Positions 9,730-19,246 of a stretch of 64,000 bases of DNA are shown in pieces. The notes under the pieces are model-generated. The model made no database searches. It was not told the DNA's origin and worked only from the letters and a program-made list of their open reading frames with translations. Both the position numbers and the translations under genes were made by a program. Source of the DNA: Massilia brevitalea (lineage in GTDB: Bacteria > Pseudomonadota > Gammaproteobacteria > Burkholderiales > Burkholderiaceae_D); contig NZ_JAULSI010000023.1 of the NCBI RefSeq assembly GCF_030711405.1, positions 1 to 64,000 on the forward strand. Reading direction: 5' to 3'. Positions within the stretch are counted from its first letter, which is position 1; every line of letters starts with the position of its first letter.

Positions 9730-11316
9730 ATGAAACGGTGGAATGGCTGGGGCGACGACACGGTCGATGTAGCGCTGGGCGACGAGGCGTTGGCCTTCCT
9801 TGAAACACGTATCGGCAGCGGAACGGCGTCGGTGGATGCCGGCTTCGACGAGGCCTGCGCGTCGATCGGCGCGGGCCGCCTGGCGCCGCATCCGCTGGTC
9901 GACACCACACCCGCCACGCGCGCCCTGCATGCGCTGGGCCAGAGCCTGCCCGACTGGCTGCGCCTGCGCCACGGCCGCCTGGGCGCGGTGCCGGACGGCG
10001 TCGCCTTTCCCGAAAGCGCCGAGCAGGTGCGCTCGCTGCTGCTGCACGCCCAGCGCTGTGGCGCGGACGTGATTCCCTACGGCGGCGGCACCAGCGTGGC
10101 CGGCCACGTGAATGTGCCCGACGCCGCACAACCGACGCTGTGCATCGACATGCGGCGCATGCGCAGTCTCATCGCGCTGGACCGCGAGGCGCAGTTGGCC
10201 ACCTTTGGCGCCGGCGTCACCGGCCCCGACCTGGAAGCCCAGCTGCGCGCCCATGGCTACACGCTTGGCCACTTCCCGCAATCCTTCGAGTATTCCACGC
10301 TGGGCGGCTGGGTGGTCACGCGCTCGTCCGGCCAGCAGTCGCTGCGCTATGGCCGCATCGAGGGGCTGTTCGCCGGCGGCCGGGTGGAAACGCCAAACGG
10401 CACGCTGGAGATCCCGACTTTCCCGGCCTCGGCCGCCGGCATCGATTTGCGCGAGATGGTGCTCGGTTCCGAGGGACGGCTGGGCATCCTCACCGAAGCC
10501 ACCGTGCGCGTCTCGCGCCTGCCCGAGTACGAAGCCTTCCACGCCGTCTTCTTCCCCAATTGGGAGCGCGCCGAACGCGCCGTGCGCGAACTGTCGCAGG
10601 CGCGCCTGCCGCTGTCGATGCTGCGCCTGTCGAACGCGGTGGAGACCACGACCATGCTGGCGCTGGCCGGCCACGCCAGGCAAGTCGGCCTGCTGGAACG
10701 CTACCTGGGCTGGCGCGGCTGCGGCGCGAACAAATGCATGCTGATGATCGGCGTGACCGGCGACAGGGTGCAGGCCAAGGCGGCCCTGCGCGCCGCATTG
10801 CGGCTTGCCGGCGGCGTGCACATCGGCCGCGCCCTGGGCGAGCGCTGGCGCCACGGGCGCTTCCGCAACGTCTACCTGCGCAATACGGCCTGGGCCTACG
10901 GCTACGCCATCGACACCGTGGAGACGGCCGTCGACTGGCCCGGTGTGACACGCGCCATGCAGGCCGTCGAAGCCGCAGCCGACGAGGCGTTTGCCGCCCA
11001 CGGCGAGCGGGTGCACGCCTACACCCACCTGTCGCATATCTACCCGCAAGGCGCCAGCGTGTACTCGACCTTCGTGTACCGCTTGAGCGGCGACTTCGAG
11101 ACCGACCTGGCGCGCTGGCGCGATCTGAAGCAGGCCGTGTCGAACGCCATCGTCGCCAGCGGCGGCACCATCAGCCACCAGCACGGCGTGGGCGCCGACC
11201 ATGCGCCCTGGCTGGAAGCCGAAAAGGGCGAGCTGGGACTGGCGGCAATGCGCGCGCTGTTCCGCGAGTTCGACCCGGAAAGGCGCATGAACCCCGGCAA
11301 GCTGGTGCTGCCATGA
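9730..11316 (+). CDS. FAD-binding oxidase, alkyl-DHAP synthase-like
   Basis: VAO/PCMH-family flavoprotein of 528 aa that most resembles alkylglycerone-phosphate synthase (AGPS), the ether-bond enzyme that exchanges the acyl chain of acyl-DHAP for a fatty alcohol. Visible signs: the FAD pyrophosphate loop YGGGTSVAGHVN, the segment FEYSTLGGWVVTRSSGQQ followed by YGRIEGL (as in human AGPS), a candidate catalytic Arg in LPLSMLRLSNAVE, and a C-terminal SHQHGVG where AGPS has SHHHGVG. A GlcD-type hydroxyacid dehydrogenase remains possible, but the neighbours argue for glycerol-phosphate chemistry. Its stop overlaps the next start (ATGA). Confidence 0.8.
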   Translation: MKRWNGWGDDTVDVALGDEALAFLETRIGSGTASVDAGFDEACASIGAGRLAPHPLVDTTPATRALHALGQSLPDWLRLRHGRLGAVPDGVAFPESAEQVRSLLLHAQRCGADVIPYGGGTSVAGHVNVPDAAQPTLCIDMRRMRSLIALDREAQLATFGAGVTGPDLEAQLRAHGYTLGHFPQSFEYSTLGGWVVTRSSGQQSLRYGRIEGLFAGGRVETPNGTLEIPTFPASAAGIDLREMVLGSEGRLGILTEATVRVSRLPEYEAFHAVFFPNWERAERAVRELSQARLPLSMLRLSNAVETTTMLALAGHARQVGLLERYLGWRGCGANKCMLMIGVTGDRVQAKAALRAALRLAGGVHIGRALGERWRHGRFRNVYLRNTAWAYGYAIDTVETAVDWPGVTRAMQAVEAAADEAFAAHGERVHAYTHLSHIYPQGASVYSTFVYRLSGDFETDLARWRDLKQAVSNAIVASGGTISHQHGVGADHAPWLEAEKGELGLAAMRALFREFDPERRMNPGKLVLP

Positions 11317-12932
11317 ACGCGGGCGGCCATGCGAATTGGCAGGGCGGATGGCGGGCAAGCCTGCCCGAACTGCTGACGCGCGAGTGGGACGTGCTCGTGA
11401 TCGGCGGCGGCATCACCGGCGCCGGCATCCTGCTCGAAGCGTCGCGGCGCGGCCTGCGCGCGCTATTGGTCGAGGGACGCGACTTCGCCTGGGGCACGTC
11501 GAGCCGCTCGTCGAAACTGGTGCACGGCGGCCTGCGCTACCTGGCGCAGGGCCACGTCAAGCTCACGCGCGAAGCGGTGCGCGAACGCGAAGCCCTGCTG
11601 CGCGATGCCCCCGGCCTGGTCGAGCCGCAGCGCTTTGCCTTTCCCGACTACGGCGCCAGCAGCCGCAAGCGCCGCACCATGCTGGCCGGGCTGGCGCTGT
11701 ACGACTTGTTCGCCGGCCGGCGCGAGCGGCATTGGCAGGACGCGAGCGAATTTGCGCTGCTGGCGCCGAACGTGGCGCGCGCAGGGCTGGCCGGCGGCAT
11801 CGTCTATACCGACGCCAAGACCGACGATGCGCGCCTGGTGCTGCGCACGCTGCTGGAAGCGCGCCGCCACGGCGCTGCCGCCGTCAACTACATAACCGTG
11901 CGCTCGCTGCTGAAGGATGGCGACAAGGTGACCGGCGCCGTGCTGCGCGACGAGGCGGACGGCGCCGGCCTGTTCGAGGTGCGCGCGCGTCTGGTGATCG
12001 ACGCCGGCGGCGTCTGGGCCGGGCAGCTTGCCACGGGCGGGCCGCGCCTGCGTCCGCTGCGCGGCAGCCACTTGCTGCTGCCATCCTGGCGCCTGCCGCT
12101 GGCGCAGGCGATCAGCCTGATGCACCCCGTCGACGGCCGTCCGGTGTTCGCCTTTCCCTGGGAGGGCGCGACCCTGGTCGGCACCACCGACGTCGACCAC
12201 CGCGACGGCCTGGCGCTTGAAGCGGCGATCACGCGCCCGGAACTCGACTACCTGCTGCAAGCCTTGCAGGCCCAGTTCCCGGAGCTGGCATTGCAGGAGA
12301 CCGACGTGATCGCCACCTATGCCGGCGTACGCCCCGTGCTCGACAGCGGCACGGGCGATGCGCCGTCGACGCTGGGCCGCGAGCACGCGATCTGGTGCGG
12401 CAAGGGCCTGGTCAGCGTCACCGGCGGCAAGCTGACCACCTTCCGTGCGATTGCGCTCGACGTGCTGCGCCAGGCCAGGCCCCAGCTGCCCGGCTGGAAC
12501 GATGCGCTGGCGCCTTGCCCGATCTACGCGCCCGTTGAAACACCCACTGCGCCGCGGCGCATGCCGGCGCCGCTGCTGCGCCGCCTGACCGGCCGCCATG
12601 GTCCGCAGGCCCAGGCCCTGGTCGATGCGGCGCAGGACGGCGAGCTGGAACACATCCCCGGCACCGAAACCCTGTGGGCCGAGCTGCGCTGGGCCGCGCG
12701 CGCCGAGGCGGTCGAACACCTGGACGATCTGCTGCTGCGCCGTACCCGCATCGGCCTGCTGCTGCGCGGCGGCGGGGCCGGCCACATGGACCGCATCCGC
12801 GCCATCTGCCAGGCCGAGCTGGGATGGAACGACGCGCGCTGGGAGCAGGAGCAAGCCGCCTACACCGCGCTCTGGTCGCGCCACTACAGCCTGCCGTCCG
12901 CCGCAAGCAACGAACCAATTACCGCAGCATGA
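11313..12932 (+). CDS. GlpD-like FAD-dependent glycerol-3-phosphate dehydrogenase
   Basis: FAD-dependent dehydrogenase of the DAO/GlpD family, 539 aa. It has the N-terminal dinucleotide fold [17 protein letters not shown], the GlpD signature [17 protein letters not shown], a catalytic-domain region [16 protein letters not shown], and a C-terminal helical cap. The expected reaction is glycerol-3-phosphate to dihydroxyacetone phosphate with quinone reduction at the membrane. It overlaps the upstream flavoprotein and the downstream kinase by 4 nt each (ATGA twice), so all three should be made in fixed proportion. It may be a pathway-dedicated paralogue of housekeeping glpD, hence no symbol. Confidence 0.87.
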   Translation: MNAGGHANWQGGWRASLPELLTREWDVLVIGGGITGAGILLEASRRGLRALLVEGRDFAWGTSSRSSKLVHGGLRYLAQGHVKLTREAVREREALLRDAPGLVEPQRFAFPDYGASSRKRRTMLAGLALYDLFAGRRERHWQDASEFALLAPNVARAGLAGGIVYTDAKTDDARLVLRTLLEARRHGAAAVNYITVRSLLKDGDKVTGAVLRDEADGAGLFEVRARLVIDAGGVWAGQLATGGPRLRPLRGSHLLLPSWRLPLAQAISLMHPVDGRPVFAFPWEGATLVGTTDVDHRDGLALEAAITRPELDYLLQALQAQFPELALQETDVIATYAGVRPVLDSGTGDAPSTLGREHAIWCGKGLVSVTGGKLTTFRAIALDVLRQARPQLPGWNDALAPCPIYAPVETPTAPRRMPAPLLRRLTGRHGPQAQALVDAAQDGELEHIPGTETLWAELRWAARAEAVEHLDDLLLRRTRIGLLLRGGGAGHMDRIRAICQAELGWNDARWEQEQAAYTALWSRHYSLPSAASNEPITAA

Positions 12933-14494
12933 AGATCGACCCCCTGATCCTCGCCATCGACAACGGCACCCAGAGCGTACGCGCCTTGCTGTTCGACCTG
13001 CGCGGCGACATCGTTGCCAAGTGCCAGGTGCCGCTGGAAGCCTATTTCTCGCGCCAGCCCGGCTGGGCCGAGCACGAGCCGGACGATTACTGGCAGGCCG
13101 TGTGCCGCGCCTGCCAGGGCCTGTGGACCCAGCCCGGCGCCGAGCGGGCCGCCGTGCGCGCGGTAGCGGTGACGACCCAGCGCGGCACCGTGGTCAATCT
13201 CGGCCGCGACGGCCAGCCGCTGCGCCCGGCCATCACCTGGCTCGACCAGCGCCGCACCGACACCGTCCCGCCGATCGGCCCGTTCTGGCGCGGCGCCTTC
13301 CGCCTGGCGCGTGTCAGCAATACCATCGACTACTTCCGCAGCGAGGCCGAGATCAACTGGATCCGCGCCCACCAGCCGGACGTGTGGGAGGCAACGGATA
13401 AATTCCTGCTGCTGTCGGGCTACCTGAACTGGCGCCTGTGCGGACGCTTCATCGACTCCAGCGGTGGGCAGGTGGGTTACCTGCCTTTCGACTACCGGCG
13501 CCACCGCTGGGCATCAAGCCGCGACTGGAAGTGGCAGGCCCTGGCCGTGGAAGCGCGCATGCTGCCCGAGCTGGCGCCGCCCGGCACCCGGCTGGGCGCA
13601 GTCGATGCGGCGGCAGCCGATGCCACCGGCATCCCGCAGGGTACGCCGCTGTTTGCCGCCGCCGCCGACAAGGCCTGCGAAGTGCTGGGCGCTGGCTGCA
13701 ACGAGCCGCACGTCGGCTGCCTGAGCTACGGCACCACGGCCACCGTGAACACCACCAGCCGGAAGTACGTCGAGGTCACGCCCTTCGTGCCGCCTTACCC
13801 GGCCGCCATCCCCGATGCCTACAGCACCGAGGTGCAGGTGTTCCGCGGCTACTGGATGGTCAACTGGTTCAAGGAGCAGTTCGGCCACATGGAGCAAAGC
13901 CGCGCGCTGCTGGAAGACGTGGCGCCGGAAGCCTTGTTCGACCAGCTGGCCGAATCGGTGCCGCCCGGCTCCATGGGCCTGATGCTGCAGCCCTACTGGA
14001 CGCCCGGCATCCGCGTGCCGGGGCGCGAAGCGAAGGGCGCGATCATCGGCTTCGGCGACGTGCACACCCGCGCCCACGTCTACCGCGCAATCCTGGAAGG
14101 GCTGGCCTACGCGCTGCGCGAAGGGAAGGAGCGCATCGAAAAACGCAGCGGCGTAAAGATCACCGAGCTGCGCGTGTCCGGCGGCGGCTCGCAAAGCGAC
14201 GCGGCGCTGCAGCTCACGGCCGACATCTTCGGTCTGCCGACCGCGCGCCCGCACGTGTACGAAACCTCGGGCCTGGGCGCGGCCATCGACGCCGCCGTCG
14301 GGCTCGGGCTGTATCCGGATTTCGCCAGCGCGGTAGCGGGCATGACGCGGGTGGGAAGGGTGTTCGAGCCGATCGAAGGCAATCGCGCCATCTACGACCG
14401 GCTCTACAAGGAGGTCTACAAGAAGATGTACCGGAATTTGCAGCCGCTGTACCGGAAGATCGCCGACATCACCGGCTATCCTGCGCAGGTATGA
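12929..14494 (+). CDS. FGGY-family carbohydrate kinase
   Basis: ASKHA-fold sugar/polyol kinase of 521 aa. The N-terminal phosphate-1 loop [15 protein letters not shown] and the C-terminal ATP-binding [20 protein letters not shown] mark the FGGY family, which includes glycerol, xylulose and ribulose kinases. The substrate cannot be read from sequence. Next to a GlpD-like enzyme, glycerol or a glycerol analogue is the simplest guess. It starts inside the stop of the GlpD-like gene and is the last gene of the trio. The C-terminus ([17 protein letters not shown]) is typical of the uncharacterised FGGY proteins found with this type of operon. Confidence 0.85.
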   Translation: MKIDPLILAIDNGTQSVRALLFDLRGDIVAKCQVPLEAYFSRQPGWAEHEPDDYWQAVCRACQGLWTQPGAERAAVRAVAVTTQRGTVVNLGRDGQPLRPAITWLDQRRTDTVPPIGPFWRGAFRLARVSNTIDYFRSEAEINWIRAHQPDVWEATDKFLLLSGYLNWRLCGRFIDSSGGQVGYLPFDYRRHRWASSRDWKWQALAVEARMLPELAPPGTRLGAVDAAAADATGIPQGTPLFAAAADKACEVLGAGCNEPHVGCLSYGTTATVNTTSRKYVEVTPFVPPYPAAIPDAYSTEVQVFRGYWMVNWFKEQFGHMEQSRALLEDVAPEALFDQLAESVPPGSMGLMLQPYWTPGIRVPGREAKGAIIGFGDVHTRAHVYRAILEGLAYALREGKERIEKRSGVKITELRVSGGGSQSDAALQLTADIFGLPTARPHVYETSGLGAAIDAAVGLGLYPDFASAVAGMTRVGRVFEPIEGNRAIYDRLYKEVYKKMYRNLQPLYRKIADITGYPAQV

Positions 14495-14576
14495 GTGCAC
14501 CCGATCGGTGATGGATCGATTCCTGCCAAGCGTTAGAAGAATGCTTTCGACCTCGATGAGCGATGTAAGAAGTCTC

Positions 14577-14585
14577 TGATATACT
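14577..14585 (+). promoter_or_regulatory. extended -10 promoter of the hipA-hipB operon
   Basis: TGATATACT is an extended -10 (TG-n-TATACT) in an AT-richer 148-bp gap, about 58 nt before the hipA start. No good -35 is visible at 17 bp, which suits an extended -10 promoter. The palindrome AATGCATT at 14601-14608 just downstream is a candidate operator for autoregulation by the HipB-like protein; that is inference. Confidence 0.45.
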
Positions 14586-14642
14586 CAAGCAGTGCAATTT
14601 AATGCATTTTGAGTTCAATCGGATCGAGAGCAGGTATATGGA

Positions 14643-15827
14643 ATGCCATATCGAGATAACGACTTCGATTATGCATTTGCAGATGCGCCGCCTCCGGTAT
14701 CCCTGCGTTTTCCAGTCGATATCGCCCGCCATACCCTGAGTAGCTGGCCGACTTTTCTCTATGACCTGGTCCCGCAAGGGAATGGGCGTCGCTTTCTGCT
14801 CGAGCGACTGGGCCTCGGCGATCACCAGGCCGCGGACTTGCCATTGCTGTGTGCGGGGGCGTTCAATCCCATCGGTTGCCTGCGGATCAAAGAGGCGGTC
14901 GAGTATTACCGCAACCATGTCGAACGACATGCTTCAATCGGCGAGGGTTTTGAACTCGACGATATGCTCGCTCGCGGTCCTGAATTTCATGAAGAGATGA
15001 TGGTGCATGGAATGCTTGCGGCGGGAGGTACTGGTGTGCAGGGCGTTGCACCGAAATATCTGCTGACCGAAGCGAAAAATGGCCGCTGGTATCCCGACGC
15101 CGCGCTTGTCGATGAGGATGCGGCAGTTCATTACATCGTCAAAAGACCGCGTGGCCCCAAGCCCGAGGATCAGAAAGTGCTTCGAAATGAAGCAGCCTAC
15201 ATGCAGGTTGCACATCTCATGGGCTTGCGGACACAGGCGCTTCCGGAACTGCGCGGCGACATGCTGTTCGTTCCGCGTTTCGACAGGCAGGTAAGCGGCG
15301 TCCAGGTGCGCCGGTTTCACCAGGAAAGCGCGGCGTCGATTGCAGGATTGGCGGGATTTGGATTCCAGGCCAATCAATTCATCCTGGTCGACGCCATCCG
15401 GCGCGTCGTCGATTCGCCGCTCGAGGAAACCATCGAGTTCATCCAGCGCGACATATTGAACCTGGCAATGATGAATACAGACAACCACGCGCGCAACACC
15501 GCTGTGCAAACGGTCGAAGGCGTCACGCGGCTGACGCCACTGTTCGATTTTGCCCCGATGTACCTCGACCCGGAAGGAATCGTGCGCTCTGCACGCTGGT
15601 ATCACCGTGAAACGAAAAAAGAAATCAGCCACTGGCAGGATGTCTTGCCGCATTTATTGCTGCCCGAAGCCGAGTACCTGGAAGTGATGAAGTCTCTCGT
15701 CGCGTTCGGCGAGAAGCTGTCCGATCTGCCGGGTCATATGGAAAGCGCAGGTGTGGACGCCGATATCATCGCGTTTCTCCGCCCGAGTATCGCGGCGCAA
15801 CAAGCGCAACTCTCAGCACTGAGGTAG
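14643..15827 (+). CDS. HipA-family serine/threonine kinase toxin
   Basis: Type II toxin-antitoxin kinase of the HipA family (COG3550), 394 aa. HipA toxins phosphorylate translation factors such as aminoacyl-tRNA synthetases. The kinase motifs are present: a Gly-rich loop GGTGVQGVAPK (~128-138), an ATP-binding Lys in YIVKRP (~167), the catalytic loop MNTDNHARN (Asp280, Asn285) and the metal-binding DFAP (Asp302). The N-terminus starts directly at PYRDNDFDYAF, about 40 residues later than I would expect for this subfamily, and the frame is closed by a stop 33 nt upstream. It may therefore be truncated, or a naturally short form. GC and codon use are lower than in neighbouring genes, which suggests acquisition. 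hipB follows 2 nt later. Confidence 0.88.
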   Translation: MPYRDNDFDYAFADAPPPVSLRFPVDIARHTLSSWPTFLYDLVPQGNGRRFLLERLGLGDHQAADLPLLCAGAFNPIGCLRIKEAVEYYRNHVERHASIGEGFELDDMLARGPEFHEEMMVHGMLAAGGTGVQGVAPKYLLTEAKNGRWYPDAALVDEDAAVHYIVKRPRGPKPEDQKVLRNEAAYMQVAHLMGLRTQALPELRGDMLFVPRFDRQVSGVQVRRFHQESAASIAGLAGFGFQANQFILVDAIRRVVDSPLEETIEFIQRDILNLAMMNTDNHARNTAVQTVEGVTRLTPLFDFAPMYLDPEGIVRSARWYHRETKKEISHWQDVLPHLLLPEAEYLEVMKSLVAFGEKLSDLPGHMESAGVDADIIAFLRPSIAAQQAQLSALR

Positions 15828-15829
15828 TC

Positions 15830-16330
15830 ATGGCCAAGCGCAAAGTATTGGATAAGGCGAAAGCCCGGGAAAAACGCGATCAATTGCTCGCATCGGCAGC
15901 AGCGGCCCGGCTATCGTTGACGGATGGCGTGCGAACCATGCGGGAAATCGCAGGGATGACCCAGGAAGAGTTCGCACGGCATCGGGGAGTCAGCGCACGT
16001 GCCATAAAAGCGCTTGAACTGGGCCAGGGCAATCCGACCGTCGCCCTACTGAACCGAGTAGGAGAATTCTTCGGCCTGGAGGTTGCGTTCGTACCCAAGA
16101 GGCCACCTCCGGAACCCGATGGCGTCGGTCACCGCGTTCACACAACAGAGACGGCATTCGCGGCAACCGATTCTCAACTGGTCAACATCGACTTGCTGCA
16201 ACAACAGGTAAAGGAAATGGCGCGATTGAACAGCCAGCTTGAAAACCTGGGATCACTAAATGCCCGACTCGAAGGTATAGAACGCCTGGCTACGGAGCTG
16301 GAACAACTCCGTACCTCGAAAGGCAGCTGA
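15830..16330 (+). CDS. HipB-like XRE antitoxin with coiled-coil tail
   Basis: DNA-binding antitoxin partner of the preceding HipA kinase, 166 aa. Residues ~36-90 form an XRE/Cro helix-turn-helix (MREIAGMTQEEFARHRGVSA, then a recognition-type segment around RAIKALELGQGNP). The C-terminal ~55 residues (NIDLLQQQVKEMARLNSQLE and onward) look like a leucine-rich coiled coil, which classic ~88-aa HipB lacks. The basic N-terminal ~30 residues are also an extension. Coming second in the operon reverses the usual hipB-hipA order. It probably represses the operon promoter upstream of hipA. Confidence 0.85.
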   Translation: MAKRKVLDKAKAREKRDQLLASAAAARLSLTDGVRTMREIAGMTQEEFARHRGVSARAIKALELGQGNPTVALLNRVGEFFGLEVAFVPKRPPPEPDGVGHRVHTTETAFAATDSQLVNIDLLQQQVKEMARLNSQLENLGSLNARLEGIERLATELEQLRTSKGS

Positions 16331-16386
16331 CACGCTTGCGCGTTACCGGGGCACGACACCGGCGATACAGGATTGCCCAGCCGTCG

Positions 16387-17751
16387 TCAGGATAGCGCCG
16401 GCTCCAGGTGCGCACTGCCGGTGCGCACCGCACGCACCCCATTGCGCCCCGCATCCTTGACCGCATACATGGCGCGGTCGGCGGCCACGAAAAAGCTCTT
16501 CAAATCGTCGAGCTGGGTCGGCACGATGGTGGCCACGCCGAGGCTGACGGTCACCCATTCCGACGTGGTCGAGCCCGGGTTCGGGATGTGCAGCGATTCG
16601 ATGTGGGCGCGGATGGTTTCGCCGAGCGTGGCGGCGGCCTCGAAGCCGGTTTCGCCGAACAGCAGCACGAATTCCTCGCCGCCGTAGCGCGCCGCGATGT
16701 CGGTGGCGCGCAGCGCGTGCGACTGCAGCGCCATCGCCACCTGCTGCAGGCAGGCGTCGCCGGCGGCGTGGCCCAGGCTGTCGTTGTAGCCCTTGAAGTG
16801 GTCGACGTCGAGCACGATCAGCGACAGCGGCTGGCTGCTGCGCACCGCGCGCTGCCATTCCTTTTCCAGGAAGGTGTCGAAGTGGCGCCGGTTCGGGATC
16901 TTGGTCAGCGGGTCGGCCAGGGCTGCGCGCTGCAGGGCGTTCTCGGACTGCTTGTGGTGGGTGATATCGTGCAGCAGGGCGACGAACAGCGGCTGGTCGG
17001 CCAGCATCGGCGTGAGCGTGAAGTCCATTGCGCGTACATTCCCGTCGCGCTGGCGGATCAGCACTTCGCGCGCGCCGCGGCAATCGCGCGCAAAGCCCTG
17101 GCTGGCTGCGGCGCCGGCCATGCTGCGGCTGAAGATGTCGAGGTATTCCTGGGCCACCGAGGGCGCCAGCAGGCTGTCGAGGCGGATGCCGGCCAGTTCG
17201 CCGGGTCCGTAGCCGAGGTAGCGGTCGCAGGCCGGATTGGCATACTGGATGCAGCCGTTGGCCTCGATGATCATCAGGCCTTCGTCGATGCTGTTGACGA
17301 TCAGGCGCAGGCGCTCGGCCTGTTCCTGCTGCGACAAACTGGTGCGGCGAAACTGCAGTTGCGCGCGCACGCGGGCGCAGACTTCCGCCAGCCGCAGCGG
17401 CTTGGGGATATAGTCGGCCGCGCCGATGTCGAAGGCGGCGACGATATCCTCGGTCTCGGTACGCGCGCTCATGAAGATCACCGGGATGTTGCAGGTGACC
17501 GGATGCGCCTTCAGGCGGCGGCAGACCTCCATGCCGTCCATGCCGGGCAAATTGATGTCGAGCAGGACCAGGTCGGGCAGGGCGCGCTGGGCGATGCCGA
17601 GCGCGCGTTCGCCGGAATTGGCGACAAAGGTCTGGTAACCCTGCTGCAGCATCATGGACCGCAGAGCCCCCAGGTGAGCGGGAGCGTCATCGACGACGAG
17701 GACGGCGGCCTGGCGCGGAGTGGCAGCCGAGACCTGGGCTAGGGTGGGCAT
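16387..17751 (-). CDS. response regulator diguanylate cyclase (REC-PAS-GGDEF)
   Basis: Cytoplasmic c-di-GMP synthase, 454 aa, with three domains. REC is residues ~17-135, with the phosphoacceptor Asp in LVLLDINLPGMDG and the Lys in YIPKPL. PAS is ~150-270 (LRLIVNSIDEGLMIIEANG). GGDEF is ~285-445, with an active-site GGEEF and an upstream RATD that fits the RxxD product-inhibition site. The cognate histidine kinase is not adjacent. A perfect 7-bp inverted repeat (TTTACGC/GCGTAAA) lies 32-53 nt upstream of the start in an AT-rich leader. Confidence 0.93.
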   Translation of the reverse strand: MPTLAQVSAATPRQAAVLVVDDAPAHLGALRSMMLQQGYQTFVANSGERALGIAQRALPDLVLLDINLPGMDGMEVCRRLKAHPVTCNIPVIFMSARTETEDIVAAFDIGAADYIPKPLRLAEVCARVRAQLQFRRTSLSQQEQAERLRLIVNSIDEGLMIIEANGCIQYANPACDRYLGYGPGELAGIRLDSLLAPSVAQEYLDIFSRSMAGAAASQGFARDCRGAREVLIRQRDGNVRAMDFTLTPMLADQPLFVALLHDITHHKQSENALQRAALADPLTKIPNRRHFDTFLEKEWQRAVRSSQPLSLIVLDVDHFKGYNDSLGHAAGDACLQQVAMALQSHALRATDIAARYGGEEFVLLFGETGFEAAATLGETIRAHIESLHIPNPGSTTSEWVTVSLGVATIVPTQLDDLKSFFVAADRAMYAVKDAGRNGVRAVRTGSAHLEPALS

Positions 17752-17782
17752 GGACGGACGGAGGGCTTGATCTTGTTTAAAT

Positions 17783-17804
17783 TTTACGCCGAACCCAGCG
17801 TAAA
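17783..17804 (-). promoter_or_regulatory. inverted repeat in the promoter region of the GGDEF gene
   Basis: TTTACGC, 8 nt, GCGTAAA: a perfect 7-bp dyad in an AT-rich stretch 32-53 nt upstream of the REC-PAS-GGDEF start codon. Position and symmetry suit a dimeric regulator binding site. No regulator can be named. Confidence 0.4.
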
Positions 17805-17891
17805 CGGTAATATTTGTTGCCAGTAGGATAGTTTCTCTATGCTCGCGCGGGAAGCCGCAGGCGATTCATCCTTCGAATTTACCGGTTTGGC

Positions 17892-17919
17892 GAAAAAGAT
17901 GGACGCCAAAGGCGTCCAT
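17892..17919 (-). terminator. intrinsic terminator of the aminotransferase gene
   Basis: On the minus strand ATGGACGCC and GGCGTCCAT form a perfect 9-bp stem around a TTT loop, followed directly by CTTTTTC. It lies about 45 nt after the aminotransferase stop codon. A second GC-rich hairpin (GCCGGC/GCCGGC) sits between the stop and this stem. Confidence 0.8.
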
Positions 17920-17961
17920 GTGTCGCACGCTTGCAACTGCCGGCTTGCGGCCGGCATCCGC

Positions 17962-19155
17962 CTACAGCGCCGCGGCGATCAGCTGGCCGAGGATGGCGAT
18001 GCCTTCGCGGATGCGTTCCGGCGGCACCGTCACGAACGACAGGCGCAGGGTATGCGTTTCCGGGTTGGTGGCGTAGAAGGGCGCGCCCGGCACAAAGGCG
18101 ACGCGTGCGGCGATGGCCTGGTCGAGCAGCTTCATGGCGTCGATCTGCTTTGGCAGCGTCACCCAGATGAACATGCCGCCTTCCGGCCTGGTCCAGCTGA
18201 CTTCTCTCGGGAAGTGCTGTTCCATCGCGTCGAGCATGGCCTGGCACTGGTTGCCGTACAGGGTGCGGATGGTCGGGATATGGCGGTCGAGGAAGCCGTC
18301 TTTCACCACGTCGTAAACCACCATCTGGGTCAGCTGGGCGGTGTGCAGGTCGGCCGCCTGCTTGGCCAGCTCGAGGCGGCGCACCAGCGGCAGCGGGGCG
18401 CACACGTAGCCGAGGCGGATGCCGGGCGTCAGCACCTTCGAGAAGGAGCCCATGTAGATCACGCCTTCCGGGTTCATCGCCACCATCTTCGGCATCGGTT
18501 CGCCCTTGTACGACAGCGCGCCATAGGGATCGTCCTCGATCAGCGGCAGCTGCAGGCGCGCGCAGGTTTCCACCAGCTCCAGGCGGCGCTCGATCGAGAG
18601 CGAGCGGCCGGTCGGGTTCTGGAAGTTCGGCAGCGAGTACAGCAGGCGGGCTCCCTTTGCAACAGCTTCGATCGAGGACGGCACCAGGCCGTGGTCGTCG
18701 GTGTCCACCGAGCCGAATTCCGGGCGGTAGACCGAAAAGGCCTGCAGCGCGCCCAGGTAGCTCGGGGTTTCCACCAGCACGCGGCTGCCTTCGTCGATCA
18801 GCACCTTGCCGATCAGGTCCAGCGCCTGCTGCGAACCCGAGACCATCAGGATCTGCTCGGGCAGGATCTTCGTCCCTTCGGTCGAGAGGGAATTTGCGAT
18901 CCATTCCTTCAGCGGGCCGTAGCCGTCGGTCGGGCCGTATTGCAGGGCGACCTTGCCGGTTTCGGTCAGCACGCGGTCGTAGGCTTCCTTCATGCGCTCG
19001 ACCGGGAAGGTGGCCGGCGAAGGCAGGCCGCCGGCAAACGAGATGATCTCCGGACGCTGGGTGATCTTCAGGATTTCGCGGATAAAGGAGCTTTGCAGTC
19101 CCTGCGCGCGCTCGGAAAACTGCCACTGGATGGGATTCGGGTTCTCGATTTTCAT
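17962..19155 (-). CDS. PLP-dependent aminotransferase (2-aminoadipate/LysN-like)
   Basis: Fold-type I aminotransferase, 397 aa, of the class without a GntR DNA-binding domain (LysN / 2-aminoadipate and aromatic transaminase type). Features: MKIENPNPIQWQFSERAQGL, substrate-loop SFAGGLPSPATFP, cofactor segment SGSQQALDLIGKVLI, PLP-ring Asp in LIEDDPYGALSY, and Schiff-base Lys in GSFSKVLTPGIRLGYV. The amino donor and acceptor cannot be fixed from sequence. It follows a RidA-family gene on the same strand after about 90 nt. That pairing makes sense because PLP enzymes can release reactive enamines that RidA hydrolyses. Confidence 0.88.
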   Translation of the reverse strand: MKIENPNPIQWQFSERAQGLQSSFIREILKITQRPEIISFAGGLPSPATFPVERMKEAYDRVLTETGKVALQYGPTDGYGPLKEWIANSLSTEGTKILPEQILMVSGSQQALDLIGKVLIDEGSRVLVETPSYLGALQAFSVYRPEFGSVDTDDHGLVPSSIEAVAKGARLLYSLPNFQNPTGRSLSIERRLELVETCARLQLPLIEDDPYGALSYKGEPMPKMVAMNPEGVIYMGSFSKVLTPGIRLGYVCAPLPLVRRLELAKQAADLHTAQLTQMVVYDVVKDGFLDRHIPTIRTLYGNQCQAMLDAMEQHFPREVSWTRPEGGMFIWVTLPKQIDAMKLLDQAIAARVAFVPGAPFYATNPETHTLRLSFVTVPPERIREGIAILGQLIAAAL

Positions 19156-19246
19156 GCTGGTCTCGCGGTCGTTGGAAGGCGCGCGCCGGGTAGGCTGCGG
19201 TGAAGACCCGGCCGGGTAGGCCGGGCCGTGAAGGGAGGGCGGGCGA

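Noticed and set aside
9658..11358. Minus-strand frame continuing upstream of the AraC gene to give a 913-aa protein
   Set aside because: The extra part lies fully antisense to the AGPS-like gene and has shadow composition. The AraC protein begins naturally at 9657.
19207..19225. CCCGGCC/GGCCGGG hairpin between the RidA-family and aminotransferase genes as a terminator
   Set aside because: It has no T-run, and the two genes are likely co-transcribed. It may be a chance GC-rich fold.
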